In this document: positions 17,928 to 27,607 of the stretch, piece by piece | Layout: each line of letters begins with the position of its first letter | How positions within the stretch are numbered: the stretch's first letter is position 1 | The notes under the pieces: model-generated | Seen by the model: only the letters and a program-made list of their open reading frames with translations | What the model was told of the DNA's origin: nothing | Database searches by the model: none | From: Glycomyces buryatensis | GTDB taxonomy: Bacteria; Actinomycetota; Actinomycetes; Mycobacteriales; Micromonosporaceae | DNA length: 64,000 nt | Assembly: GCF_004912275.1 (NCBI RefSeq) | Contig: NZ_STGY01000067.1 | Coordinates: forward strand, 245,401 to 309,400 | Direction: 5' to 3' | Program-made: the position numbers and the translations under genes

Positions 17928-19664
17928 TTAGATCGACATCGTCCGCTCGTACGGCGAGGGCACCGGGAAGTACGCCTCCAGGAAGTGCCGCATCAGCGTC
18001 GAGCGTTCCTCGGCCAGGCCCGGGGCCAGTCCCGCGTCATTGATGCAGAACGTCTCCCGGTCGCGCAGGTCCAGCAGCTCCGACAGTTGCTCGGCCAGAT
18101 CCGGGCTCCCCAGCTCCAGATACGAGTCGTAGCACTTGCCGGCCACGGCCCGCCCCGACAGGAACGCGTAGTAGTGCTGGAGCGTCACCGTCGAAATGTC
18201 GGTGACGTTCCTGAAGGCACTCGCCGCCGTCCGGGCGCTGGCCTCGTCGAACTCCTTCTCCATCTCCGCGAGCACGCTGCGCTGCATCGGATACGGCACG
18301 TGCTTGACCATCCGCGAGATGGTCCGCCCGAAGGCCTGCTCGACCAGCGCGCGGTCGTTCTTGAACGCCGCGTTCGGCGGAGTGTCCGCCGCGCTGACCG
18401 GGTCGAGCCCGATGAACGTCTCGGCCGGGAAGAACCGCGCCAACCCGTTCGGCTCGAAGAACGCCTGCGGCGACAGCGGCCGCCCCAGGAACATGTCGTC
18501 GTTGAAGTACAGGAAGTGCTCGCTGAGCCCCTCGATGCGGTGCAGTTGCGACTCGATCGCGTGCGAGTTGAACGTCGGCAGGTTCTCCAGGTCCTCGAAC
18601 AGGTCGCGGTGGTCGACCACCGTGAGCCCCGGGACCGACTCGTCGAGCCAGTGGGGGCGCTGCTGGTCGGTCACCAGGTACACGTGCCGCACCCACGGCG
18701 CGTTCATGTGCAGCGACCGCAGCGAGAACCGCAGCTCCTCGCGGTCGATGAAACGCGCGTCGTTGGCCGATTCGGCGTGGTACGGGGACTGGTCGGCCTC
18801 GGAACGGCGACGCAGCCACGCGTGGTCGGCGCCGTCCACCCAGGTGTAGACGACATCGATCGGGAAGCTGACGAAGTCCGGTCCGGGCCTTGCGAACTCG
18901 GCCCGCGTGATCACGGTCGGCAGTTCGGTGCCCGGCCCGGTTCCGAGCGCGGAGAACAGCTCCCCGGGCGCGGTGACGCTCGCGCCGTCGCGGCGGACGA
19001 GCGGGCTGATGCGGTTGTGGCGCGGGGCCAGCAGGTGGCCGTCGCCGGTGTCGCTCCAGAACTCGACGTCGCAGCCGTACTCGGCGCCGTACACCAGGTT
19101 GCGCGACGGCTCGGTCCACAGCCAGTCGGCGCGGACCAGCGGCACGTCGCCCATGTCGGTGCGGCGGGCCCAGACCGGGTGGTCCAGACCGAGTTCGGAC
19201 TGGCGGAAGGACGGTTCGGGAGCCGAGAGCCGCCCGCCGGTGGTATCGCACAGCATCGCCAGCGCGGTGCAGACACGGGCGCGGTCGGCGGCGTCGACGC
19301 CCAGGACGGGCCTGGTGAGGCTGAATCCGGGGATGGCGAAGAAGTCGACGCCGGCGGCGGTGAGGATCGCGGTGACGATTTCGAGGTTGCGCCGCCACAC
19401 CTCCAGCGGGGTGGGCGCGGCGAGCGCGTAGGCGGGCCGGATCTGCTGGGAGTAGAGGATGTGGCTGGTGGCCAGGTCGGTGAAGAAGCCGTAGGGTTCG
19501 GTGACTTCGCTTGAGGCGGAGGGAGGTTCGACCCGGCAGGGTTCGGTGAGGTTCACCGCTTCTTCGAGCGGGTGGTAGAGCGGTGAGTTTGCAATGGGGG
19601 CAAAGCCCTCGTTGCGGGATCCGGTCGTTCGGGTTGCGATACGGCGGTCGTTCTCAGCAAACAT
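17928..19664 (-). CDS. Stealth-family sugar-phosphate transferase
   Basis: A 578-residue protein of the Stealth family. The conserved regions appear in order: IDVVYTWVDG (CR1, about residue 268), the D-REELRFSLRSL and WVRHVYLVTD region (CR2, about 305-335), the FLYFNDDMFLG block (CR3, about 395) and a C-terminal AYFPVPSPYE region (CR4). Family members move hexose-1-phosphate onto cell-surface polysaccharides. About 200 N-terminal residues precede CR1 and are not recognised. ATG 19664 has AGGAGG 5 nt upstream; a GTG two codons earlier overlaps that site. No other glycan genes are adjacent. Confidence 0.9.
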   Translation of the reverse strand: MFAENDRRIATRTTGSRNEGFAPIANSPLYHPLEEAVNLTEPCRVEPPSASSEVTEPYGFFTDLATSHILYSQQIRPAYALAAPTPLEVWRRNLEIVTAILTAAGVDFFAIPGFSLTRPVLGVDAADRARVCTALAMLCDTTGGRLSAPEPSFRQSELGLDHPVWARRTDMGDVPLVRADWLWTEPSRNLVYGAEYGCDVEFWSDTGDGHLLAPRHNRISPLVRRDGASVTAPGELFSALGTGPGTELPTVITRAEFARPGPDFVSFPIDVVYTWVDGADHAWLRRRSEADQSPYHAESANDARFIDREELRFSLRSLHMNAPWVRHVYLVTDQQRPHWLDESVPGLTVVDHRDLFEDLENLPTFNSHAIESQLHRIEGLSEHFLYFNDDMFLGRPLSPQAFFEPNGLARFFPAETFIGLDPVSAADTPPNAAFKNDRALVEQAFGRTISRMVKHVPYPMQRSVLAEMEKEFDEASARTAASAFRNVTDISTVTLQHYYAFLSGRAVAGKCYDSYLELGSPDLAEQLSELLDLRDRETFCINDAGLAPGLAEERSTLMRHFLEAYFPVPSPYERTMSI

Positions 19665-19898
19665 CGACACCTCCTGACAAACGGCGGTTGGCCGCTCCGG
19701 CGCACCGGAGACTGCATGCCGGCGTTGTGGGGAGCGGGTCGTCGCTGACCACGCCTGAACATCACGTGGCCGGACTTTGACACATGTCCCAACAGTAGGC
19801 CACAGGCCAGTGACGAAATAGTGTCAGATATGCGTCCCAAGCGTCAACTGATTCGCCGTTCATCCCGCGTTCATGCGGGCTGGGAGTCGAGAGTTGTT

Positions 19899-20561
19899 CT
19901 ACCCCAACGGAATTCGCGCGACGGTCTCCCACGTGTACTGGGAGGCGTCGTCCGATTGGATGACTCGGACGAGATCCACCCCGGTGATGTTGACTTCGAC
20001 ACGTCCGGGGCGGACATCCCTGAGGTGGTTCTGGATGGCGCCTCGGGCGCGGTCGACGCCGACGATGTCGGAGCGGTAGGAGAGCGAGACGTGGCCGGGC
20101 CCGCCGCAGGGGCGGCCGACATTGCCGTCGACGGTTTCGTTGATGGCCTCGACGCTGGAGCGGATGAGCTTGCGGAAGGCCGAGTCGGGGAAGGTGTCGA
20201 GCATGATCGCGCCGGTGGCGGCGAGGGCCGGGCCGACGGTGAGGTCGAAGGCGGGGACGCGGCCGACGCGTTCGCGGAGGCGCTCGATGAGGCGCTGACG
20301 GGTCGCCGCCGAAATGGTCGCGGCGTCGCATTCGACCGATGCGATGGTGGCGTGGAGCCATTCGTGCGGGACCGGCTTGTCGCCCGCTGCTTCGTCGATG
20401 ACGGGGCGGTAGGAGTCGGCGATCGGCTTGACCTCTTCGAGGTCGGTGAGGTAGACGTGGAGTTTCGTCCAGCCGTCCGGCCAGCGCTGTCCTGAGCTGG
20501 GAGGTTTGCTCGGAGCCTGGGCGACTCTGTGATTCGTGGGCTCGCCCGCAGATGTCTTCAC
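19899..20561 (-). CDS. 2H phosphoesterase (2'-5' RNA ligase-like) protein
   Basis: A 220-residue protein with the two His-x-Thr/Ser motifs of the 2H phosphoesterase fold: HATIASVE (about residues 70-77) and HVSLSYRS (about 156-163), with the spacing typical of 2'-5' RNA ligase/cyclic phosphodiesterase relatives. The GTG start has only a weak GAGG upstream. Its RNA or nucleotide substrate cannot be assigned. It lies downstream of, and in the same direction as, cydC (99-nt gap). Confidence 0.7.
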   Translation of the reverse strand: MKTSAGEPTNHRVAQAPSKPPSSGQRWPDGWTKLHVYLTDLEEVKPIADSYRPVIDEAAGDKPVPHEWLHATIASVECDAATISAATRQRLIERLRERVGRVPAFDLTVGPALAATGAIMLDTFPDSAFRKLIRSSVEAINETVDGNVGRPCGGPGHVSLSYRSDIVGVDRARGAIQNHLRDVRPGRVEVNITGVDLVRVIQSDDASQYTWETVARIPLG

Positions 20562-20659
20562 TGCTGAATGCCTCGGAGAAAATCGAAAGAAACGGCTGCC
20601 CGGATGGGCGCCGTGGGTTGTCGTCCACCACGTGAAGTCAGTGCCACCGTGAAGGGAGT

Positions 20660-22378
20660 CTACACAGCGGGCGCGATGTCGACAGTGCTGCTGTTCGGCG
20701 CGTCACGTGGAGCGGGGACGGGAGGCGGGTCGAGGCTGATGACGCGGTCGACGACTCCGGCGGGGAGCGGCCGGTGGGTGATGATGATGGCGGTCTTGCC
20801 TTCCAGCGCTGCGGCAGTGGTGCGCAGGACGCGTTCGGCGGTGGCGGCGTCGAGGTGGGCGTCGGGTTCGTCGAGGATGAGGACTTCGCGGTCGGCCAAA
20901 AGGCAGCGGGCGAGGGCGATGCGGCCGCGTTCGCCGCCGGAGACGGCCCGGCCGTGTTCGCCGAGGAGGGTGTCGAGGCCGGTGCCGTTCGCGTTGGCGC
21001 GGTCGAGGGCGTCGAGCCAGTCGCGCAGGCCGGCCCAGCGCAGGGCGCGGGCGAGTTCGGTCTCGGGGGCTCCCGGCCTGGCGAGGCGGAGGTTCTCGGC
21101 GAGGGTGGTGTCGAATATGTGGGCGTTCTGTGAGCACAGGCCGACGGTCTGGCGGATGGTGTCGCCGTCGAGTTCGGACAGTTCGACGCCGCCGAAGCGG
21201 AGGTTCCCTTCGTAGGGAAGGAATCCCATGAGGGCGGCGGCGAGGGTGGATTTGCCGGAGCCGGAGGGGCCGGTGATGCCGACGCGTTCGCCGGGTTGGA
21301 TCGTCAGGTCGAGGCCCTTGAGGGCCGGGGCCGGGCTGCCCGGCCAGGTGACGGCGAGCCGCTTGATCTCGATGTACGGCGGTCCGCCGGCCGGATTCGG
21401 TTCGACTTCGAGGGGTTCGACCGGGTCGGGGCGGGGTTCGGCGGTCTCGGTGATCTCGACCAGGCGTCGCCCGCAGTCCTTCGCGATGCCGGCCTGCTGG
21501 ACGGCGGCGGGCAGTGCCAGGACCGGTTCGAATGCGGCGAGCGGGACGAGCGTGATGACGGCGAGGAGGACGCCGTCGAGGGTTCCTGCGCCGAGGGCGG
21601 GGATGCCGGTGGCGAGGGCGCCGAGGACGGCGACGGCCATGGCGAGGAGCCCGGCGCCCTGGCCGAGTCCGGCGGTCCAGGCGATGCGGGCGTGGGCGGC
21701 GCGCAGCTGCGCGTCGGTGTGGAGGACGCGTTCGAGCGCGACGGTGTCGGTGCCGGTGGCGACGAGTTCCTCGCGGCCGTGGAGGCAGCTCTGGACGCCA
21801 TGTGTGAGGTCGGCGCGGGCGGCGGCGGTGGTGCGCATGGCGAGCCGGGAGGACCAGGCCGCCAGCGCGGGCGCGAGCAGTGCGGCGGCGCCGAGCGATG
21901 CGGCGAGGATGATCCCGGCGGCGGGCAGGAGCGTGAATTGGAGGGTGACGGCGGCGATGGCGACGATGGCGGCGCTGATGGCCGGAAGGGTGCCGCGCAG
22001 CCAGCGGTCGCCCACGCCGTCGACGTCGTCGATGAGGCGGGCCTGGAGGTCGCCGGAGCGCCATACGGGGAGTCCGGCGGGGGCGAGGCGGACGAGTTTG
22101 CGCCACACGGCGAGGCGGAGGCGTTCGAGGCCGCGGAAGGCGGCGTCGTGGGAGACGAGTCGTTCGGCGTATCGCAGGACGCCGCGGCTGATCCCGAAGA
22201 GCCGTACCGAGGTGACGGCCCACATCAGGTAGAGGATCGGCGGCTGCTGCCAGGCGCGGGAGATGAGGTAGCCGGAGACGGCGAGGAGGGCGAGGGCGCT
22301 GAGTTGGGAGAGGGCGCCGAGGGCGGCGCCGGCGCCGAGGCGCAGGGCGATGGTGTTGCGGATCCTCGCGGTGTTCAC
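20660..22378 (-). CDS. cydC: CydDC-type ABC exporter, CydC subunit
   Basis: A 572-residue half-transporter: a six-helix domain (about 1-310) then an ATPase domain with Walker A GPSGSGKST (about 367), signature VSGGERGRIALARC and Walker B VLILDEPDAHLD. CydDC exports thiols or affects heme and is needed for assembly of cytochrome bd. The last gene of cydABDC; its GTG start overlaps the cydD stop (GTGA). Both nucleotide-binding motifs look functional. Confidence 0.93.
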   Translation of the reverse strand: MNTARIRNTIALRLGAGAALGALSQLSALALLAVSGYLISRAWQQPPILYLMWAVTSVRLFGISRGVLRYAERLVSHDAAFRGLERLRLAVWRKLVRLAPAGLPVWRSGDLQARLIDDVDGVGDRWLRGTLPAISAAIVAIAAVTLQFTLLPAAGIILAASLGAAALLAPALAAWSSRLAMRTTAAARADLTHGVQSCLHGREELVATGTDTVALERVLHTDAQLRAAHARIAWTAGLGQGAGLLAMAVAVLGALATGIPALGAGTLDGVLLAVITLVPLAAFEPVLALPAAVQQAGIAKDCGRRLVEITETAEPRPDPVEPLEVEPNPAGGPPYIEIKRLAVTWPGSPAPALKGLDLTIQPGERVGITGPSGSGKSTLAAALMGFLPYEGNLRFGGVELSELDGDTIRQTVGLCSQNAHIFDTTLAENLRLARPGAPETELARALRWAGLRDWLDALDRANANGTGLDTLLGEHGRAVSGGERGRIALARCLLADREVLILDEPDAHLDAATAERVLRTTAAALEGKTAIIITHRPLPAGVVDRVISLDPPPVPAPRDAPNSSTVDIAPAV

Positions 22379-24084
22379 CAGTTCACCTCTCGGTCGGCAA
22401 TCGCGCGCACCGCGGCTCGGTGGGAGGCGATCAGGACGGTGCGGTTCTCGGTGAGGGGCGCGAGGGCGGTCAGGATGGACTGTTCGGTGTCGGCATCGAG
22501 GTGGGCGGTGGGTTCGTCCAGGAGCAGGATCGGGGTGTCGAGGAGCCTGGCGCGCAGGAAGAGCCGGGCCAGGCCGACTCTGGCGGCCTCGCCGGCGGAG
22601 ATGCCGGAGCCGTCGGCGGCGACGGTGCGGTGCGGCTCGGGGGCGCGGGCGTCGGTGATGGCGCGCTGGACGTCGGCGTCGGTGACCGCTGCGGCGACCG
22701 CGAGCCGGACATTGTCGGCGACGGTCCCATCGATAAGGACCGGGCGCTGCGGCATCCAGGCGATCGAGCGGCGCAGCCGGGCGAGGTCGATCTGGTCCAG
22801 GTCGGTGTCGTCGATGGTGATGGTGCCCGAGGCGGGTTCGCGGAAGCCGAGCAGGGACGCCATGAGCGTCGATTTCCCGGCGCCGGAGCGGGCGGTGAGG
22901 ACGGTGACGCGTCCGGCCGGAACGGTCAGGCTCAGCTCTGGGAGCGGTTCGCGGCCGGGGTAGGCGAAGACGGTGCGGCGGAACATGATCATGGGGGCAC
23001 TGTCAAGCAGGGCACGGTCGAACTGGGCACGGTCGAACTGGGCACGGTCGAGTGGAGCCGCGGCCCCGGCGGTCTGCGCGGTGCCCGCGGAGGAGCGTTC
23101 GGGGGTTTCACCGAGGATCGCGAAGAGCCGCCGCGCGGTGGCCAGGCCCTCGGCGCTGGCGTGGTAGTGGGTGCCGACGGCGCGCAGCGGCAGGTAGGCC
23201 TCGGGGGCGAGAATGAGGACCAGGAGCGCGGTCTGGAGGCCCAGTTGCCCGCTCAATCCGCCGTCGATGAGCTGGATGCCGACGGTGACGGCGACGATGG
23301 CGACCGACAGGCTCGCGGCCAGTTCGAGGACGAGTGCCGAGCAGAACGCGATGCGCAGCAGCGACATCGAGCGGCGGCGGTATTCGCCGGTGGTGACGCG
23401 GATGGCGCCGGCCTGCTTGGCGGCGCGCCCGAAGGCCTTGAGGGTCGGCAGGCCGGCCACCAGGTCGGCGAAGTGGTGGGCGAGCGTTGCCGTTGACTCC
23501 CATTGGGATTCGGCCCGGCGCCGGGTGTACAGGCCGATGAGGATGCCGAACATGGGGATCAGCGGGAGCGTGACGAGCACGATCAGGGCCGCGGGCGGGT
23601 AGGTGAGCGCCATGACGACCAGGACGCCGACCGGGACGATGGCGGCGAGGACCAGCTGCGGCAGGTAGCGGGCGAAGTAGGCGTCGAGCGCGTCGATGCC
23701 GCGGACCAGGAGCGCCGCCGTCTCGCCCGAGTGGTGCCTTCCCGAGGGCAGCCGCATGAGCTGCGCGAGGACCTGGCGCCGCAGCGCGGTCTTGACGCCG
23801 GCGCCGGCTCGGTGCGCGGCGCTTTCCTGGACCGAGGCGAGCAGCGCCCGCGCGGCCAGTACCGCCGCGAGGGCGATGAGCTGCGGCGTCAGGGCGCCGA
23901 GGCCCACGCCGCCCGCGAAGGCGGCGGCGATGATGGTCGCCATGAGCCAGGCGCCGGCGATGACGCACGCGGTCTGGGCCGCGCCGAGCGCGGCGCAGAC
24001 GGCGATGTAGGGGGCCGCCCCGTGCGCGCGGTGCAGCAGCCGGCGGTCGAAGGCGGCGTTGGGTGTCGGTGTCAGTGCGGTCAT
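22375..24084 (-). CDS. cydD: CydDC-type ABC exporter, CydD subunit
   Basis: A 569-residue half-transporter. Its ATG shares one base with the cydB stop (TGATG), so the true start is 24084 even though the frame stays open far upstream. Membrane domain about 1-310; ATPase domain with Walker A ARSGAGKST, a slightly divergent signature ISAGEAARVGLAR and Walker B ILLLDEPTAHLD. The linker between the domains contains an unusual in-frame tandem repeat (RAQFD repeated; see 22996-23051). It works with CydC in cytochrome bd biogenesis. Confidence 0.93.
   Translation of the reverse strand: MTALTPTPNAAFDRRLLHRAHGAAPYIAVCAALGAAQTACVIAGAWLMATIIAAAFAGGVGLGALTPQLIALAAVLAARALLASVQESAAHRAGAGVKTALRRQVLAQLMRLPSGRHHSGETAALLVRGIDALDAYFARYLPQLVLAAIVPVGVLVVMALTYPPAALIVLVTLPLIPMFGILIGLYTRRRAESQWESTATLAHHFADLVAGLPTLKAFGRAAKQAGAIRVTTGEYRRRSMSLLRIAFCSALVLELAASLSVAIVAVTVGIQLIDGGLSGQLGLQTALLVLILAPEAYLPLRAVGTHYHASAEGLATARRLFAILGETPERSSAGTAQTAGAAAPLDRAQFDRAQFDRALLDSAPMIMFRRTVFAYPGREPLPELSLTVPAGRVTVLTARSGAGKSTLMASLLGFREPASGTITIDDTDLDQIDLARLRRSIAWMPQRPVLIDGTVADNVRLAVAAAVTDADVQRAITDARAPEPHRTVAADGSGISAGEAARVGLARLFLRARLLDTPILLLDEPTAHLDADTEQSILTALAPLTENRTVLIASHRAAVRAIADREVNW
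22996..23051 (-). repeat. 15-bp tandem repeat in the cydD linker
   Basis: The plus-strand unit GGCACGGTCGAACTG is perfect at 23011-23025 and 23026-23040, partial at 23041-23051, and preceded by a diverged copy at 22996-23010. On the coding strand it gives the pentapeptide pattern Asp-Arg-Ala-Gln-Phe repeated between the membrane and ATPase domains. Because the unit is a multiple of three, copy number can change without a frameshift. Confidence 0.85.
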
Positions 24085-25079
24085 CAGGTCGGAATCTGCT
24101 CCACGGTCACGCGCTTGCGGAAGACCCAGTACGTCCAGCCCTGGTAGAGCAAAACGATTGGCAGGAAGATCGCGGCCGCCCACGTCATGATGCCGAGCGT
24201 CTTGTCGGTGGCGGCGGCGTTGACGGCAGTGAGGCCGTTGGCCGGATCCGAGGTGGACGGCAGGACGTCGGGCCACAGGGCCGCGAACAGCCCGGAGGCG
24301 GCGAACGCGACCGTCGCGCAGGTCGAGGCGAATGCGAGCCCGCCACGCCCGGAGTAGTCGAGCAGGAACGCCGCCACCAGCGAGAGCACGCACAGGACGA
24401 TGAGGACCAGGCTCAGGCCGCTGCCGTAGGCCGCCTGGGTCCAGATCAGGAACGCGGCGGCCGGGACGGCCGTGGCGACGGCAAGCCGCAGCCCGAGCGC
24501 CCGGGCCCGCTCCGAGATCTCCCCCGCGGTCTTCAGGTGCAGGAAGTAGGCGCCGTGGGTGGTGAACAGCAGCAGCGTCGTCAGCCCGCCGAGGAGCGCG
24601 TAGCCGTTGAGCAGCTGCCAGACCGAGCCGGTGTAGTCGAAGTTCGCGTCCAGGGGGACGCCGCGGACGATATTGGCCACGACCACGCCCCAGAAGAACG
24701 CCGCCAGGACCGAGCCGGTGAAGATGCACAGGTCCCAGCCCTGCCGCCATTTGTCAGTCGTTCCCTTGCCGCGGTATTCGAAGGCCACGCCCCGGATGAT
24801 CAGTCCGATCAGGATGGCGAACAGCAGCAGGTAGAAGCCGGAGAACAGGCTCGCGTACCAGTGCGGGAAGGCCGCGAACATGGCCGCGCCGGCGGTGATC
24901 ACCCATACCTCGTTGCCGTCCCAGATCGGCCCGATCGTATTGATCATGGCCCTGCGCTCACGATTGCTGCGGCCCAGGACCGGCAGCAGCACGCCCACTC
25001 CGAAGTCGAAGCCCTCCAGGATGAAATAGCCGGTGAACAGGACCGCGATGGCCAGAAACCAGATCGTCGTCAATTCCAT
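24084..25079 (-). CDS. cydB: Cytochrome bd ubiquinol/menaquinol oxidase subunit II
   Basis: A 331-residue membrane protein with the CydB N-terminal motif GYFILEGFDFGVG, IGPIWDGNEVWVI, and eight to nine hydrophobic helices. It forms the bd-type terminal oxidase with CydA, giving a high-affinity oxygen branch beside the bc-aa3 chain encoded at 5-9 kb. It starts 9 nt after cydA and shares a base with cydD. Confidence 0.96.
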   Translation of the reverse strand: MELTTIWFLAIAVLFTGYFILEGFDFGVGVLLPVLGRSNRERRAMINTIGPIWDGNEVWVITAGAAMFAAFPHWYASLFSGFYLLLFAILIGLIIRGVAFEYRGKGTTDKWRQGWDLCIFTGSVLAAFFWGVVVANIVRGVPLDANFDYTGSVWQLLNGYALLGGLTTLLLFTTHGAYFLHLKTAGEISERARALGLRLAVATAVPAAAFLIWTQAAYGSGLSLVLIVLCVLSLVAAFLLDYSGRGGLAFASTCATVAFAASGLFAALWPDVLPSTSDPANGLTAVNAAATDKTLGIMTWAAAIFLPIVLLYQGWTYWVFRKRVTVEQIPT

Positions 25080-25088
25080 AGTTCGTCC

Positions 25089-26498
25089 TTAGTAGGCGAA
25101 GGCCATCGGTTTCTCGGGGTCGGTGCCGGGCCCGGAGGCCCCGGCCAGCGCGTCCTCCTCGCTCGGTGGACCCGCCTTGGCGTACTTGAGGAACAGCTTG
25201 AGCGCGATGACGGCGAGCATTAGGTAGACGAGGGTGAAGCCGATCAGCGACATCGCGACCGTGCGGACCCCGACGCTGGGCGAGACCCCGACTTCCGTCT
25301 CCAGGAGGCTGAACACCACCCACGGCTGGCGACCCATCTCGGTGAAGATCCATCCGGCGCTGTTGGCCAGGAACGGGGTCAGGACCATCCACATCGCGAT
25401 GGGCCAGAACAGGCGGTGGGTGGGGTTGCCGCCCTTGCGGGTGAACCACCAGACGATGACGGCCATGGCGATGGCGAGCAGTCCGAAGCCGATCATGAGC
25501 CGGAACGACCAGTAGGTCAGCGGGATGTACGGGACGTAGTCGCCGGCGCCGTACAGCGTCTGATACTGGGCGTTGAGGTCGTTGATGCCCTGGACCTCCC
25601 CGTTGAACGAGCCGGTGCCCAGGTAGGACAGCAGGCCGGGGATCTCGATGATCGGGGTGCCGTGGCGCCCGTCGAGCGATCCGATGGTGAGCACGGAGAA
25701 CGGCGCGTTGTACGTGGTCTGGTAGAGCGCTTCGGCGGCGGCCATCTTCATCGGCTGGGTCGAGGTCATGACCTTGCCGAGGGCGTCGCCCGACAGGGTC
25801 GTGCCGAGTCCGCCGACGAGGGTGGTCAGCACGCCCAGGCGCAGCGCCGGGCGGTGGACGTCGAGGTCGCGTCGCTGCTGGAAGTGGTAGCCGGAGACGG
25901 CGATCATGACGACCCCGGCGGTGAGCCACGAGGCGAAGATGGTGTGCGGAAAGGCCGACAGGACGACCGGGTTGGTCAGCACCGCACCGAAGTCGGTGAG
26001 TTCGGCGCGGCCGGCGGTCTCGTTGATCTGGTAGCCGACCGGGTTCTGCATGAAGGCGTTGGCGGCGAGGATGAAGTAGGCGCTGGCGACCGTGCCGATG
26101 GCCACGAGCCAGATGCAGGCGAGGTGGAGGGCGGGTTTGAGCTTGTCCCAGCCGAAGATCCAGATGCCGATGAACGTCGATTCGAGGAAGAACGCCAGTA
26201 GCGCCTCGAATGCCAGTGGGGCGCCGAAGATGTCGCCGACGAAGCGGGAGTATGACGACCAGTTCATGCCGAACTGGAATTCCTGGACGATCCCGGTGAC
26301 CACGCCCATCGCGATATTGATCAGGAACAGCTTGCCCCAGAACTTGGTGGCGCGCAGATACGCGGTCTTGCCGGTGGCGCGCCACATGGTCTGGAGGATG
26401 GCCACCAGCATCGAGAGTCCGATGGTGACGGGAACGAACAGGAAGTGGTAGACGGTCGTGACGCCGAATTGCATCCGCGCCAAGTCGAGTACGTCCAT
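25089..26498 (-). CDS. cydA: Cytochrome bd oxidase subunit I
   Basis: A 469-residue membrane protein that binds hemes b558, b595 and d. ATG 26498 gives the family-typical N-terminus MDVLDLARMQFGVTTVYHF with the heme histidine at residue 19. The GRQPWVV motif of the Q-loop region is present (about residue 345). Upstream in-frame TTG 26537 and GTG 26528 exist; a GATAAT element 8 nt before the GTG could make that the transcript start, so the N-terminus is the one uncertain point. First gene of cydABDC, divergent from proC. Confidence 0.95.
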   Translation of the reverse strand: MDVLDLARMQFGVTTVYHFLFVPVTIGLSMLVAILQTMWRATGKTAYLRATKFWGKLFLINIAMGVVTGIVQEFQFGMNWSSYSRFVGDIFGAPLAFEALLAFFLESTFIGIWIFGWDKLKPALHLACIWLVAIGTVASAYFILAANAFMQNPVGYQINETAGRAELTDFGAVLTNPVVLSAFPHTIFASWLTAGVVMIAVSGYHFQQRRDLDVHRPALRLGVLTTLVGGLGTTLSGDALGKVMTSTQPMKMAAAEALYQTTYNAPFSVLTIGSLDGRHGTPIIEIPGLLSYLGTGSFNGEVQGINDLNAQYQTLYGAGDYVPYIPLTYWSFRLMIGFGLLAIAMAVIVWWFTRKGGNPTHRLFWPIAMWMVLTPFLANSAGWIFTEMGRQPWVVFSLLETEVGVSPSVGVRTVAMSLIGFTLVYLMLAVIALKLFLKYAKAGPPSEEDALAGASGPGTDPEKPMAFAY

Positions 26499-26675
26499 AC
26501 CGCCCCAATCGCCGTGCTTCAAGGTCACTCCGGACAATTATCGTGGCAGGGACGCGGCGCCCCCAGTGACGAAACGCCAGACATCGCATGACTTTCGTCC
26601 GGTTCTGAAGGAGGCCGGCCGGCTCGGAGCGAGGCACAATCGGTAGGGCGACCGAAACGTGACGGGAGACGGATT

Positions 26676-27482
26676 TTGAAGACAGTGGCGATCCTCGGGA
26701 CCGGGAAGATGGGTTCGGCGATCCTTTCAGGACTGCTGCGGGCGGGCTGGGCGAGAGACTCTGTGATCGCGACGGCGCGCAGCGCCGAGCGGGCGAAGTC
26801 CCTGCGCGAGGCCTATGGCGTGGCGGTCGAATCGAATACCGATGCGGTGCTGCGGGCCGACGCGGTGGTGGTCGCGGTCAAGCCGCAGGACGCCGGGGCG
26901 CTGCTGGAGGAGCTGACCGGATCGTTCGCGGCGGGCACCCCGGTGGTGAGCATCTGCGCCGGGCTTCCGGTGGCGTTCTTCGAGAAGCGGCTGCCGGATT
27001 CGACGCCGGTGGTGCGGGCGATGCCGAACACCCCGGCACTGGTGGATGAGGCGATGACGGTGCTCTCGCCGGGCACCCACACCGACGACGCCTGCCTGGC
27101 CGCGGTCGAGGAGCTGTTCAAGCCGTTGGGACGCACCCTGGTCGTGGACGAGAAGCACCAGGACGCGGTCACGGCGATCTCCGGTTCGGGCCCGGCCTAC
27201 TTCTACTACCTCGCCGAGGCCATGACCGAGGCCGGCGTCCTGATGGGGCTGCCGCGGGACGTCGCGGCGGACCTGGTCACCCAGACGGCGCTCGGCGCGG
27301 CGCGGATGCTGCGCGAGGCCGACTCCTCGCCGGTCGAGCTGCGCGAGGCCGTCGAGTCCCCCGCCGGCACCACCATCAATGCGGTCCGCCAGCTCGACAA
27401 CCATCGCGTCCGTTCGGCGATGACCGATGCGATCGAGGCCGCCCGCGACCGGGCCCGCGAGATCGCCGACGAATACGCCTGA
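26676..27482 (+). CDS. proC: Pyrroline-5-carboxylate reductase
   Basis: A 268-residue cytoplasmic enzyme performing the last step of proline synthesis with NAD(P)H. It has an N-terminal Rossmann motif AILGTGKMGSA, VRAMPNTPALV in the middle, and the C-terminal family block AISGSGPAYFYYLAEAM plus ESPAGTTI. The TTG start is supported by GGGAG 7 nt upstream. It is monocistronic, divergent from cydA. Confidence 0.96.
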   Translation: MKTVAILGTGKMGSAILSGLLRAGWARDSVIATARSAERAKSLREAYGVAVESNTDAVLRADAVVVAVKPQDAGALLEELTGSFAAGTPVVSICAGLPVAFFEKRLPDSTPVVRAMPNTPALVDEAMTVLSPGTHTDDACLAAVEELFKPLGRTLVVDEKHQDAVTAISGSGPAYFYYLAEAMTEAGVLMGLPRDVAADLVTQTALGAARMLREADSSPVELREAVESPAGTTINAVRQLDNHRVRSAMTDAIEAARDRAREIADEYA

Positions 27483-27554
27483 GCAGCTTGAGGCCTTGCC
27501 GACGCAGCCGCGTTTATCAAGCGCGGACGCGATTCAGATCACTGCACACAAAAC

Positions 27555-27567
27555 AGAGCAGTGCTCT
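27555..27567 (+). promoter_or_regulatory. Palindromic operator O1 before the epimerase gene
   Basis: AGAGCAGTGCTCT is a perfect palindrome around a central G and abuts the -35 hexamer TTGACA (27567-27572). It shares the nine bases AGAGCACTG (reverse strand) with the second site at 27609-27617. A dimeric repressor site is likely; no cognate regulator gene is adjacent. Confidence 0.55.
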
Positions 27568-27596
27568 TGACAAAGCCGGATCGGGCGTGCGATCGT
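27567..27596 (+). promoter_or_regulatory. Promoter of the epimerase gene
   Basis: A perfect -35 TTGACA (27567-27572), an 18-nt spacer and a weaker -10 GATCGT (27591-27596). Operators flank it on both sides. Confidence 0.45.
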
Positions 27597-27607
27597 TGTT
27601 CCATAAC

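Noticed and set aside
24084-24750. Upstream extension of the cydD frame
   Set aside because: It overlaps cydB completely; the TGATG stop-start junction and homology fix the start at 24084.
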